Part shown: piece after piece, positions 9,097 to 16,600 of the stretch
How the letters are laid out: every line of letters begins with the position of its first letter
Numbering within the stretch: the first letter of the stretch is position 1
Assembly (NCBI RefSeq): GCF_900163695.1
Contig: NZ_FUIC01000012.1
Span: 124,001-188,000, forward strand
DNA length: 64,000 nt
Direction of reading: 5' to 3'
DNA from: Gulosibacter sp. 10
GTDB taxonomy: Bacteria > Actinomycetota > Actinomycetes > Actinomycetales > Microbacteriaceae
The notes under the pieces: model-generated
Seen by the model: only the letters and a program-made list of their open reading frames with translations
Databases searched by the model: none
Told to the model about the DNA's origin: nothing
Position numbers and translations under genes: made by a program

Positions 9097-9669
9097 ATGA
9101 CGACGATGACGGCGACCGCGACCCAGCGGTTCGAGGAAGTGCATCCGCGAGACGCCAGGCTGAGTCCGGTCTTCGAGGAGCTCGTCAGGGAGTACGAGCG
9201 CGCATACGGCGATTTCGAGGGGTACGCCGAGGCCGAGGTGCACGGCGTGGACGAGGAGCGCTTCACCCGCGAGCGGGGCGGGGCGTTCGTCGCGCTCGTG
9301 GACGACGAGCAGGACGCGGTGATCGCCACCGGGGCGGTGCGCCGCTTCGACGATCGCACCGCCGAGTTCAAGCGCATCTGGGCGCATCCGGAACGGCGGG
9401 GCGAGCGGCTCGCGAGCCGGATGCTCGAGCGGCTCGAGGAGCGCGCCCGCGAGCTCGGCTACGGCCGGGCCTACCTGACCACGGGCCCGCGCCAGCCCGC
9501 CGCGGATCGGCTCTACCGGCGCAGCGGGTTCACACCCCACTACGATCCCGAGGCCTTCACGATGCACGCCTACGTGAAGCCGCTCGACGACGCGGCGGAA
9601 TCGGAGCGGCTGCCCACGGCCGCAGTCGAGCAGCTCATCGACTTCGAGGATCTGGTCAGGCTGTCCTAG
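9097..9669 (+). CDS. GNAT family N-acetyltransferase (paralogue 1)
   Basis: 190 residues; the ATG at 9097 follows an excellent ribosome site GGAGGAGGGG (9081-9090). A single GNAT domain: acetyl-CoA motif A reads WAHPERRGERLASRML and the C-terminal signature is TTGPRQPAADRLYRRSGF. The second Gly of the usual R-G-x-G loop is Arg, as in its two paralogues at 14987 and 18647, with which it shares the whole domain layout. A possible TATCGT box at 9013-9018 would give a 5' leader of about 70 bases. The substrate is unknown; it is the most divergent of the three copies. Confidence 0.85.
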   Translation: MTTMTATATQRFEEVHPRDARLSPVFEELVREYERAYGDFEGYAEAEVHGVDEERFTRERGGAFVALVDDEQDAVIATGAVRRFDDRTAEFKRIWAHPERRGERLASRMLERLEERARELGYGRAYLTTGPRQPAADRLYRRSGFTPHYDPEAFTMHAYVKPLDDAAESERLPTAAVEQLIDFEDLVRLS

Positions 9670-9676
9670 GGCGGGA

Positions 9677-9709
9677 GCGCCGGGTCGGCGGGGATCGCCG
9701 GCCCGGCGC
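9677..9709. terminator. Convergent hairpin between GNAT and racemase genes
   Basis: A 14-bp stem with one G-T pair (9677-9690 with 9696-9709), loop GGGAT, placed between two converging genes. There is no clear T-run on either side; it probably acts as a bidirectional terminator. Confidence 0.55.
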
Positions 9710-9712
9710 CCG

Positions 9713-10414
9713 TCACGGGGCGGGACTCGTGTCCACGGCCTGCTGCAGCAGGTCGGCGGCGGTGAAGTAGTCGAACACGGGCAAGCCGGTGCGCCGCCGC
9801 AGCGCCCGGGAGACCAGCGTGAGCTCCCCGCATTCGACGCAGATCGCGCCGATATCGGGATGCCCGGCCAGGGCCTCCTCCACGGCTGCCGACGCCTGCC
9901 CGACGATGGCCTCGATATCGGTGATCTCGCCCGCCTCGAATACCTGCGCGGCGAACGGGCCCGGTCCGTCCAGGCCTCGCACGATCACCCGGTCCCGCGG
10001 GTCGAGGCCGGCCGCGCGGATGCAGCGCGCGTCGGCCGCGGCCCGGTTCGAGGCGAGCACGAGGATCGTCCGGTCCCCGACGAGCGCCCGGATCATCGGC
10101 AACTGCAGCAGGCTCGAGCTCAACACCGGGACCGGGAGATCCCGTGAGAGCGCCGTTTGATATGGCGTGAAATAGCCGCAGGTGGTGATCACCCCTGAAG
10201 CGCCCTCCGTCACGACCAGCTCGGCGGCCTCGAGCACGCTCGGGTAGAGCTCGGGGTCGGCGCGCAGCGCCAGCCGCTGCAGCGCCTCGTGGCAGAGCGG
10301 ACGGGCGATGACGGCGAAGCGATAGGAGCCGGGGTGCCCTGCCGTGCCTGGGATCGGCACGACATCGCCGAGCGTGACGAGGCCGAGCGCTGCGGCGGAG
10401 GATGCGGTGGACAC
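9713..10414 (-). CDS. Asp/Glu/hydantoin-racemase-like enzyme of the nitrile cluster
   Basis: 233 residues from GTG 10412-10414, 8 bases after the transporter stop. It shows the two-cysteine layout of the Asp/Glu racemase superfamily: Cys79 in VITTCGYF and Cys195 in CVECGELT, placed in the two symmetric lobes as acid/base pair. Members include aspartate and glutamate racemases, hydantoin racemases, arylmalonate decarboxylase and maleate isomerase, so the exact reaction is open. As the last gene of the nitrilase operon it may racemise or decarboxylate the acid released by the nitrilase (inference). Confidence 0.75.
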   Translation of the reverse strand: MSTASSAAALGLVTLGDVVPIPGTAGHPGSYRFAVIARPLCHEALQRLALRADPELYPSVLEAAELVVTEGASGVITTCGYFTPYQTALSRDLPVPVLSSSLLQLPMIRALVGDRTILVLASNRAAADARCIRAAGLDPRDRVIVRGLDGPGPFAAQVFEAGEITDIEAIVGQASAAVEEALAGHPDIGAICVECGELTLVSRALRRRTGLPVFDYFTAADLLQQAVDTSPAP

Positions 10415-10422
10415 GGCGCGCC

Positions 10423-11802
10423 TCACCGCGACCAGACGGTGGAGCCCGTGGACTGCTCCTCCGCGTTGTCGATGCCGAGGTCGATGCCTCGGCGGTCCCG
10501 CAGCAGCAGGGTCGCGAGAAGCCCCGCGAGGGTGAGGGCGCCGAGGTACAGCGATACCGAGGCCGTCGTGCCGGTGCTGTTCACGAGCCATGTGGCGATC
10601 ATGGGTGCGAAGGCGCCGCCGAGCACGGCGCCGAAGGTGTTCGAGACGTTGACCCCGGAGTACCGGACCGTAGCCGGATAGAGCTCCGCGTACCAGGCGG
10701 CCTGCGGGCCGGAGGTGAACCCGAGCCCGACGGTGAACAGGCACATCGCTAGGTAGAGCAGCGCCATGCTGCCGGTGTTGATCAGCCAGAACAGCGGGAA
10801 CACCATCGCGAGCTGGCACGCCCAGCCGATGAGATAGCAGGTCTTCCGCCCGATGCGGTCGGAGAGCACCCCGGCGAGCAGCGTCATGAGCAGCCAGGTG
10901 ACGGCGCTGAGCATGACTCCGAGCACGACCGCGGTGCGGTCGAGCTGCAGCGCGCCGGCGGGATCCGTGGTGTAGTTCTGGATGAAGCCGCCCGTGGTCA
11001 TGTACCCGGCCGCGTTGTTGCCCGCGAACACCACCGAGGTGAGCAGTACGACGGGGCCGAACCTGCGGAAGAGCACCACCACGGGCATCTTCGTCTGCTG
11101 CTTCCTCTCGGACATCTCCGCGAATACGGGGCTCTCGGAGACGGAGCGGCGCACGATGTAGCCGATCGCGACCAGCACGACGCTGAGCAGGAAGGGCACG
11201 CGCCAGCCCCATTCCAGGAACGCGTCGCCCGGCGCGATGACGCCGGTCATCAGCGCGATCACGCCGCTCGACAGGAGCATCCCCAGCGGCACGCCGATCT
11301 GCGGGAACGTGCCCCACAGCCCGCGCCTGTTCGAGGGCGCCGATTCGACGGCCATCAGCGCGGCCCCGCCCCATTCGCCGCCGGCCGAGAAGCCCTGAAG
11401 GATGCGCATCAGGACCAGGAGCACGACGGCGGTGATGCCGATGTGCTCGGTGGTGGGGAGGAACCCGATCAGGGTCGTGCTCGCGCCCATGAGGATGAGC
11501 GTGAAGACGAGCATCGCCTTGCGGCCGATCCTGTCGCCGAAGTGCCCGGCGACGAAGGCGCCGAGCGGCCGGAAGAGGAAGCTGACGCCCACCGAGGCGA
11601 AGGAGAGCATCGTCGCCGCGGCCGGGCCCGCTGGCTCGAAGAAGACGGCGGGGAAGACGAGCGCCGCGGCGCTCGCGTACAGGAAGAAGTCGTACCACTC
11701 GATGGTGGTGCCGGTGATGGTGGCGAAGGCCACGCGGCGGAGATTCGCCGGGGCGCTGGACGGCGCGCGCGTTTGGCGCGCGGCGGAAGAGGGCAGGGAC
11801 AT
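10423..11802 (-). CDS. MHS-family metabolite:H+ symporter
   Basis: 459 residues, ATG 11800-11802 preceded by GAGG. The segment TIEWYDFFLYASAAA in helix 1 is the hallmark of the metabolite:H+ symporter branch of MFS (ProP, ShiA, KgtP). FGDRIGRKAM is motif A, repeated in the second half as LSDRIGRKTC, and RILQGFSAGGEWGG is the conserved helix-4 motif. Twelve helices are expected. It sits 43 bases after the NHLP-domain gene and 8 bases before the racemase-like gene, so it probably brings in the nitrile-derived carboxylate or a related organic acid (inference). Confidence 0.85.
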   Translation of the reverse strand: MSLPSSAARQTRAPSSAPANLRRVAFATITGTTIEWYDFFLYASAAALVFPAVFFEPAGPAAATMLSFASVGVSFLFRPLGAFVAGHFGDRIGRKAMLVFTLILMGASTTLIGFLPTTEHIGITAVVLLVLMRILQGFSAGGEWGGAALMAVESAPSNRRGLWGTFPQIGVPLGMLLSSGVIALMTGVIAPGDAFLEWGWRVPFLLSVVLVAIGYIVRRSVSESPVFAEMSERKQQTKMPVVVLFRRFGPVVLLTSVVFAGNNAAGYMTTGGFIQNYTTDPAGALQLDRTAVVLGVMLSAVTWLLMTLLAGVLSDRIGRKTCYLIGWACQLAMVFPLFWLINTGSMALLYLAMCLFTVGLGFTSGPQAAWYAELYPATVRYSGVNVSNTFGAVLGGAFAPMIATWLVNSTGTTASVSLYLGALTLAGLLATLLLRDRRGIDLGIDNAEEQSTGSTVWSR

Positions 11803-11845
11803 CGTCGTACCTCGTGGTGATCGGGATGGGTGATGGGATCGGGAG

Positions 11846-12649
11846 TCAGACGCGCTCGGGCTGTATGCGGGCGATCCACGCCGAGCGCATGTCCCGCAGC
11901 ACCCACTTGAGGCGGTCGTCGGGGATGCAGTACCCGCCGACGCCGGTTGTGAAGAGGATGTCGAAGATGCGGCCGGACAGCGCCTCGAGCGCATCCGCCC
12001 GGTGCTCCGCGGGCGGAACCACCGGCAGGAGCACGGCGATGGTGTCGTGCCGCTGATCGACGATCTCGACGCGGTAATCGCCCTCGGGCATGTAGCCGAA
12101 GTACCACCGGAGCTCGGCGACCGGATCCTCGATGAGGCGCGCGCGGGCGGCGGGGTCCGAGGTGAGCAGCCGGTAGTGCTCGGCGGGGTCGTGAGTCGTC
12201 CGCGCGGGAGGAGGCGTCGAGGGGCCGCGCGCGAGGCGAGCCGATTCGGCGTCCGGCTCGGGCGCGTCGGATGCCGCCGAGGACCGCTGCACCGGTGGAA
12301 TCGGCCCCGACGCCTGCGCCCGGCGATGCGCCTGCCGCATGCCGAGGAGGTCCATCTTCAGCCCCTCGGGCAGCAGCCAGCAGAACTGATCGGCGCTGCG
12401 CCACAGGTCCATCTGGTTCGGGATGAAGCCGTCCGGGCAGGCGGCGCGGGTCTCGGCATCTGGCATGGGCGGGATTGCGAAGTAGAGCGTGTCCCGGCGC
12501 TGCACCCTGATGTCGAGCCGGACGCCCGCGGGCACCCTTACGCCGAGCTCGAGCAGCGCAGTCGCGGGTTCCGTCCGCAGCAGCGTGGCGAAGCGGGGAT
12601 CGGACCAGGCGCGTTCGGTGAGCGCGTACTCGAGGTCCGCGTCGCTCAT
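11846..12649 (-). CDS. Protein with two nitrile-hydratase-like leader (NHLP) domains
   Basis: 267 residues; the start overlaps the nitrilase stop by 4 bases. Residues about 5-62 (TERAWSDPRFATLLRTEPAT, then LELGVRVPAG and DTLYFAIPP) match the fold signature of nitrile hydratase alpha and of NHLP leader peptides. Residues about 158-212 (YRLLTSDPAARARLIEDPVA, then DTIAVLLPVVPP) form a second, diverged copy. Between them are a 48-residue conserved-looking segment with Cys71 and Cys90 and a Pro/Ser-rich linker; the last 55 residues contain TTGVGGYC. The metal-binding CxLCSC of nitrile hydratase is absent, so it should not be a nitrile hydratase. No RiPP maturase is adjacent. Likely a partner of the nitrilase (inference). 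Confidence 0.6.
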   Translation of the reverse strand: MSDADLEYALTERAWSDPRFATLLRTEPATALLELGVRVPAGVRLDIRVQRRDTLYFAIPPMPDAETRAACPDGFIPNQMDLWRSADQFCWLLPEGLKMDLLGMRQAHRRAQASGPIPPVQRSSAASDAPEPDAESARLARGPSTPPPARTTHDPAEHYRLLTSDPAARARLIEDPVAELRWYFGYMPEGDYRVEIVDQRHDTIAVLLPVVPPAEHRADALEALSGRIFDILFTTGVGGYCIPDDRLKWVLRDMRSAWIARIQPERV

Positions 12650-13671
12650 CGCCGCTCGCCCTGCGTCTCGGCTCCCGCGGGCGCATCCGCGTCCTCGAGG
12701 GGAGGGAAGAGCGGCCCCTCGGCCACTCCGGGGCGCACCACCGGCTGCTTCGGCCGGCCATCGAGCAGCAGCCTCGTGACGTCCGGCCGGGCGTAGTGCC
12801 CCGCCGGATCGACCGTGTTCTTCGCGAGGTCGATCCGGGCGAGGTCGATCTCGGCGAACACCAGCCCCTCGTGCCCGGGGTCCAGTGGCTCGGTGAGCAG
12901 CGCCGAATCCGGTCCGTAGACGCGTGCGTATCCGCCGCCGCCGGTGTAGACGGGGCAGGGGAGGCCCTCGCCCGCGGAGAAGACGAGGGCGCCCTCCTCG
13001 CTCATGATCTGGGTGGCCATGATCGCGTAGGTGCTGCCGATGAGCGCGTACGTCTTCGTCGCGGCGGTGAGCGCCTCCGGGCTGAGGGCGGGCACGTCGC
13101 CGAGGATGCCGAGGCACGGCCAGCCGGCGATGTGGATCTGCTCGTCCTGCGCCGCCATGGCGTAGACGCTGAGCGGCTGGATGTGCTCGAAGCAGTTCAG
13201 CGCGCCGACCCGGCCGATCGGCGTGTCCACCACCTTCAGGCCGCTGCCGTCGCTCTCGCCGAAGAGCGTGCGCTCGGCGTGCGTGGGCTTCAGCTTGCGG
13301 CGGTGCTGGAGCACCTCGCCGTCCCCGCCGATCACGATCTGCGCCATGTAGAGCGAGCCGCCGGATTTCTCGCTGAAGCCGAGCACCACCGTGATGCCGC
13401 GGGCTCGCGCGGCCTCGCGGATGCGGGTGATCTGCGGGCCGTCCACGGCGACCGAGTTGGCGTGATAGCGGGCGACGAACGGCATCTGCTCGTAGACGGG
13501 ATGGCTCCAGAGGAAGACCGGATACCCGGGCAGCCAGGTCTCGGGGAAGGCCACGAGGTCTGCACCGCCATCGGCGGCCTCCTCGATCAGCCGGATGGTC
13601 TTGTCGGTGGTGCGGTCGGCATCGAGCCAGACCGGTTCGGCCTGGACGGCGGCGACGGTGCTCTGCGTCAT
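12646..13671 (-). CDS. Nitrilase (carbon-nitrogen hydrolase)
   Basis: 341 residues, ATG 13669-13671 after AAGGAG. Catalytic triad of the nitrilase superfamily branch 1: Glu44 (AFPETWLPGYP), Lys128 (RRKLKPTHAER) and Cys160 (ALNCFEHIQPL). The residue after the Cys is Phe rather than the usual Trp. True nitrilases convert R-CN to R-COOH plus ammonia through a thioimidate on the Cys and form spiral oligomers; the C-terminal Pro/Asp-rich tail fits. First gene of the minus-strand operon, facing an AraC-type regulator, an arrangement like nitR-nitA in Rhodococcus. Substrate class (aliphatic or arylacetonitrile) is not decided. Confidence 0.92.
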   Translation of the reverse strand: MTQSTVAAVQAEPVWLDADRTTDKTIRLIEEAADGGADLVAFPETWLPGYPVFLWSHPVYEQMPFVARYHANSVAVDGPQITRIREAARARGITVVLGFSEKSGGSLYMAQIVIGGDGEVLQHRRKLKPTHAERTLFGESDGSGLKVVDTPIGRVGALNCFEHIQPLSVYAMAAQDEQIHIAGWPCLGILGDVPALSPEALTAATKTYALIGSTYAIMATQIMSEEGALVFSAGEGLPCPVYTGGGGYARVYGPDSALLTEPLDPGHEGLVFAEIDLARIDLAKNTVDPAGHYARPDVTRLLLDGRPKQPVVRPGVAEGPLFPPLEDADAPAGAETQGERR

Positions 13672-13814
13672 TGCGTAACTCCTTAGGACGGGACGAGCGG
13701 GTTGTTCAGGGAGCCTAGGAACGAGCAGGAGCGCGGCGCATCGACACATCCTGCATTCCGCTAGGCATCCTCTGCACACTCTCGGGAAGGGCCCCGCCGC
13801 CGTGCGCCGGGGGA

Positions 13815-13847
13815 TACGCTGGGCCCATGAGACACCAGTGCCGGTGA
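13815..13847 (+). promoter_or_regulatory. Promoter box and six-codon upstream frame before the AraC gene
   Basis: TACGCT (13815-13820) lies 6 bases before an ATG at 13827 that opens MRHQCR and stops at TGA 13845-13847. The regulator gene begins 27 bases further on, with its own GGGAG site. If transcription begins at the first ATG, the regulator mRNA carries a leaderless mini-frame. Confidence 0.35.
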
Positions 13848-13874
13848 TATCGCCGGCGGACCCGGGAGCCCACC

Positions 13875-14807
13875 ATGACCGTCATGACGGCCGAGAACGT
13901 CGCACAGTGGCAGGCGCTGAGCAGTCGCATCTACGTGCCCCTGTACTGCAGCGAGATCGCGGAGGACTTCGAGGCCCGGGTCGACCTGCGGATCCCGAGC
14001 CCCTTCCTCTCGCTCACCCGCATCGACACGGGCAGCGTGCACGTGCAGCGGAGCACAACCATGGCGGCGGGGGAGGACGAGGAATTCGTCCTCTTCGCGA
14101 TCCAGGACGCCTCCTCGGGAAGCGTGTCGCAGTACGGCCGCGACGCGATGCTGCGGCCGGGCGACGCGGTGCTCTACGAGACGAGGGGCGCCTACGAGAT
14201 CGACCACCGCCAGCCGGGCCAGCGGGAGCTCATCGCGAAGATCCGGCGCTCCGCGATCCACCTCCCCTCGGAGACGATCTCGGCGAACTGCGGCCGCCTC
14301 ATCGCCGCGGGAGAGCCGCGGCTCCGCGTGGTGTCCGCCTACATGGAGGCGCTCTTCGCCGATACCGAGGAGCTGAGCCTCACCGCGCGATTCGAGATGG
14401 CGGCCGTGGCGGTGGACCTGCTCGAGACCCTGCTGCGCCCCGACGGCGAGCGCGCGGTGCCGGAGGGGAGGGAGCAGCTGCTCGAACAGCTCAAGATGTT
14501 CGTGATCGACAGCCTCGGCTCGCCCCGACTCACGGTGGAGAGCCTCGCCGCCCATCACCACCTCTCCGTGCGCACCGTGTATCAGCTGTTCGAGGCCACG
14601 GGGGAGCCGCCCGGGGTGTTCATCCGCCGCGCCCGGCTCCGTCGCGCGGCCTCATTGCTCGGCGATGCATCCGGCGGCCGTCGCACCGTCGCCTCGATCG
14701 CGGCGGAATGCGGCTTCCCGGACCCCTCCACGTTCACCCGCGCCTTCCGGCGCGAGTACGGGGTCGCCCCGACCGCGTGGATGAGCGAACAGGCCTCGAC
14801 TGGATGA
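13875..14807 (+). CDS. AraC-family transcriptional regulator of the nitrilase cluster
   Basis: 310 residues, ATG 13875 preceded by GGGAG (a second in-frame ATG at 13884 is possible). The N-terminal half resembles the AraC-binding-like domain (PF14525 type) that senses an effector. The C-terminal half holds two helix-turn-helix motifs: LTVESLAAHHHLSVRTVYQL and TVASIAAECGFPDPSTFTRA, ending in the AraC signature FRREYGVAP. It is divergent from the nitrilase operon across a 203-base region. In Rhodococcus the AraC-type NitR activates a nitrilase gene in response to the substrate; the same role is inferred here. Confidence 0.88.
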   Translation: MTVMTAENVAQWQALSSRIYVPLYCSEIAEDFEARVDLRIPSPFLSLTRIDTGSVHVQRSTTMAAGEDEEFVLFAIQDASSGSVSQYGRDAMLRPGDAVLYETRGAYEIDHRQPGQRELIAKIRRSAIHLPSETISANCGRLIAAGEPRLRVVSAYMEALFADTEELSLTARFEMAAVAVDLLETLLRPDGERAVPEGREQLLEQLKMFVIDSLGSPRLTVESLAAHHHLSVRTVYQLFEATGEPPGVFIRRARLRRAASLLGDASGGRRTVASIAAECGFPDPSTFTRAFRREYGVAPTAWMSEQASTG

Positions 14808-14852
14808 TCGGCCGCATTACCCCGGCCGCGTCCCGCGCGCAGCGCCGCTCCG

Positions 14853-14893
14853 CGCTGTATGACGCTCCGTAACGCTGTTTGATGCTCCGCAAC
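14853..14893 (+). promoter_or_regulatory. Tandem direct repeats upstream of the GNAT-permease operon
   Basis: Two imperfect 21-base units (14853-14873 and 14873-14893; shared core GCTCCG and ending AAC, with four mismatches) sit at a 20-base spacing, about two helical turns, some 95 bases before the operon start. A partial third copy (CATGACGTAAC, about 14898-14908) follows. This is the arrangement of a regulator binding site; the regulator is unknown. Confidence 0.45.
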
Positions 14894-14986
14894 TCCACAT
14901 GACGTAACACATTGTCGGCGGCGCCGCACTGGTGCTGAACTCCTCTCCATGTTCCAGTCGAGCCACGACGAACCGGAGAAGAGCGA

Positions 14987-16600
14987 ATGACCACTACCGG
15001 CACCACCACCGGCACACGATTCGAGGTCGTGCATCCGAGCGACCCCCGCCTCGTGCCCGTCCTGGAGGACCTCGTGCGCGAGTACGACTCGCGCTACGGC
15101 GACTTCGACGAGCACGACGCCCGCGGCGAGGTCTACGACGCCATCGAGACCGAGTTCGTGGAGTCGAACGACGGCGTCTTCCTCGCCCTGCTCGAGGGCG
15201 AGACCGTCGTCGCCACGGGCGCGGCGCGGCGCTACGACGAGGAGACGGTCGAGTTCAAGAAGCTCTGGTCGCATCCCGAGCGCCGCGGGCAGCGGCTCTC
15301 GAGCAGGCTCCTCGGCCGGCTCGAGGAGGAGGCCCGCCGACTCGGCTACCGCAAGGTGTTCCTCACGACCGGACCGCGGCAGCCCGAGGCGGACCGGCTC
15401 TACGAGCGCAACGGCTACACGGCGCACTTCGACCCCGAGCAGTTCACGGTGCATCCCTATACCAAGGCGCTCGTCGAGGGCGCGGACGGCACGACGCTGC
15501 CGTTGCAGGCCGTCGAGGCGATCGAGCGCGACTTCGGCGATCTCATCGCCGCGCGGCGCGAACAGGCCGAGGCGGATCAGGCGCCGCCCCGGCGCGACGC
15601 CCCCGCACCGCGGCGGATCATCCGGCGCCGCCACTGGGGTCGCTGGATCTTCGCCGCCATCGCCCTCTTCCTCGTCGCCCAGGGCGTGGTGTCGCTGTTC
15701 CGCAACCCGCAGTGGCGGTGGGACGTGTTCGCCCAGTACTTCCTCTCGCAGGCGATCGTGGACGGCCTCGTGCTCACGCTCGTGCTCACCGCGGTGTCCG
15801 CGGTCGCGGGGTTCCTGCTGGGCGGGATCCTCGCGGTGATGCGGCTCTCGAAGTCGCCGATCCTCTCGGGCCTCGCGAGCGCGTACATCTGGTTCTTCCG
15901 GGCCGTGCCCCTCGTCGTGCAGCTGGTGGTCTGGTACAACCTCGGCTATCTGTGGCCGACGCTGGGACTGGGCACGCCGTTCACCACGGACTTCTGGCTG
16001 CTCGAGGTCAACACGGTGCAGCTCATCTCCGCCTTCACCGCGGCGGTGCTCGGCCTCTCGCTGCACGAGGCGGCCTACTCGGCGGAGATCATCCGCGGCG
16101 GGCTGCTCTCGGTCGACCACGGCCAGGTGGAGGCGTCCAAGGCGCTCGGCATCCCGCGCGGCGTGCGGTTCTTCCGCGTCGTGCTGCCGCAGGCGCTGCG
16201 CTCGATCGTGCCGAACGCCTTCAACTCGGTCATCGGCCTGGTCAAGGGCACCTCCGTCGTCTTCGTCGTCGCGCTGCCCGAGCTGTTCTACACGGCGCAG
16301 GTCATCTACAACCGCAACCAGCTCGTCATCCCGCTGCTGCTCGTGACGGTGGTCTGGTACGCGATCATCACGACGCTGCTGAACATCGCGCAGTACTACA
16401 TCGAGCGCCACTACGCGCGCGGCCACGAGCGCGAGCTGCCGCCCACGCCGCTGCAGCGCATCCGCCGCTGGTTCGCCGCGAGGCGCCCCAACCCGGTCCC
16501 GACGCCCGTGGACCGGACCCTGGAGAACCGGGACCCGGAGCGCCGGGACCCGCAGCACCCGGCCGCCCGGCGGCCCGAGGCCGAGGAGGCACGAGCATGA
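14987..16600 (+). CDS. GNAT acetyltransferase fused to amino-acid-type ABC transporter permease
   Basis: 537 residues in one uninterrupted frame; ATG 14987 after GGAGAAGAG. Residues 1-165 are a GNAT domain (WSHPERRGQRLSSRLL; TTGPRQPEADRLYERNGY). A charged linker ending RRIIRRRHWGRW (about 206-217) leads into a first helix (WIFAAIALFLVAQG) and then a HisM/ArtM-type permease (about 250-490) with the ATPase-contact EAA-like loop EASKALGIPRGVRFFRVVLP. The basic residues before helix 1 put the GNAT domain in the cytoplasm; as a likely homodimer each importer would carry two. The tail is Pro/Arg-rich. The GNAT part is nearly identical in layout to the gene at 18647. Substrate unknown; import coupled to acetylation is an inference. 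Confidence 0.9.
   Translation: MTTTGTTTGTRFEVVHPSDPRLVPVLEDLVREYDSRYGDFDEHDARGEVYDAIETEFVESNDGVFLALLEGETVVATGAARRYDEETVEFKKLWSHPERRGQRLSSRLLGRLEEEARRLGYRKVFLTTGPRQPEADRLYERNGYTAHFDPEQFTVHPYTKALVEGADGTTLPLQAVEAIERDFGDLIAARREQAEADQAPPRRDAPAPRRIIRRRHWGRWIFAAIALFLVAQGVVSLFRNPQWRWDVFAQYFLSQAIVDGLVLTLVLTAVSAVAGFLLGGILAVMRLSKSPILSGLASAYIWFFRAVPLVVQLVVWYNLGYLWPTLGLGTPFTTDFWLLEVNTVQLISAFTAAVLGLSLHEAAYSAEIIRGGLLSVDHGQVEASKALGIPRGVRFFRVVLPQALRSIVPNAFNSVIGLVKGTSVVFVVALPELFYTAQVIYNRNQLVIPLLLVTVVWYAIITTLLNIAQYYIERHYARGHERELPPTPLQRIRRWFAARRPNPVPTPVDRTLENRDPERRDPQHPAARRPEAEEARA

Noticed and set aside
6759-9398. 17-base identity (CGCATCCGGAACGGCGG) between the intergenic repeat at 6759 and the GNAT gene at 9382
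   Set aside because: In a 64 kb high-GC window a chance match of this length is not surprising, and nothing else around the two sites matches.
11846-12649. Reading the NHLP protein as a RiPP precursor with a GG cleavage site (TTGVGG) before a C-terminal core
   Set aside because: No cyclodehydratase, radical SAM or export peptidase gene is near, the protein is far longer than such precursors, and the C-terminus is not rich in Cys, Ser or Thr.
11846-12649. Calling the same gene a nitrile hydratase alpha subunit
   Set aside because: The metal-binding CxLCSC motif and a beta-subunit gene are both missing.
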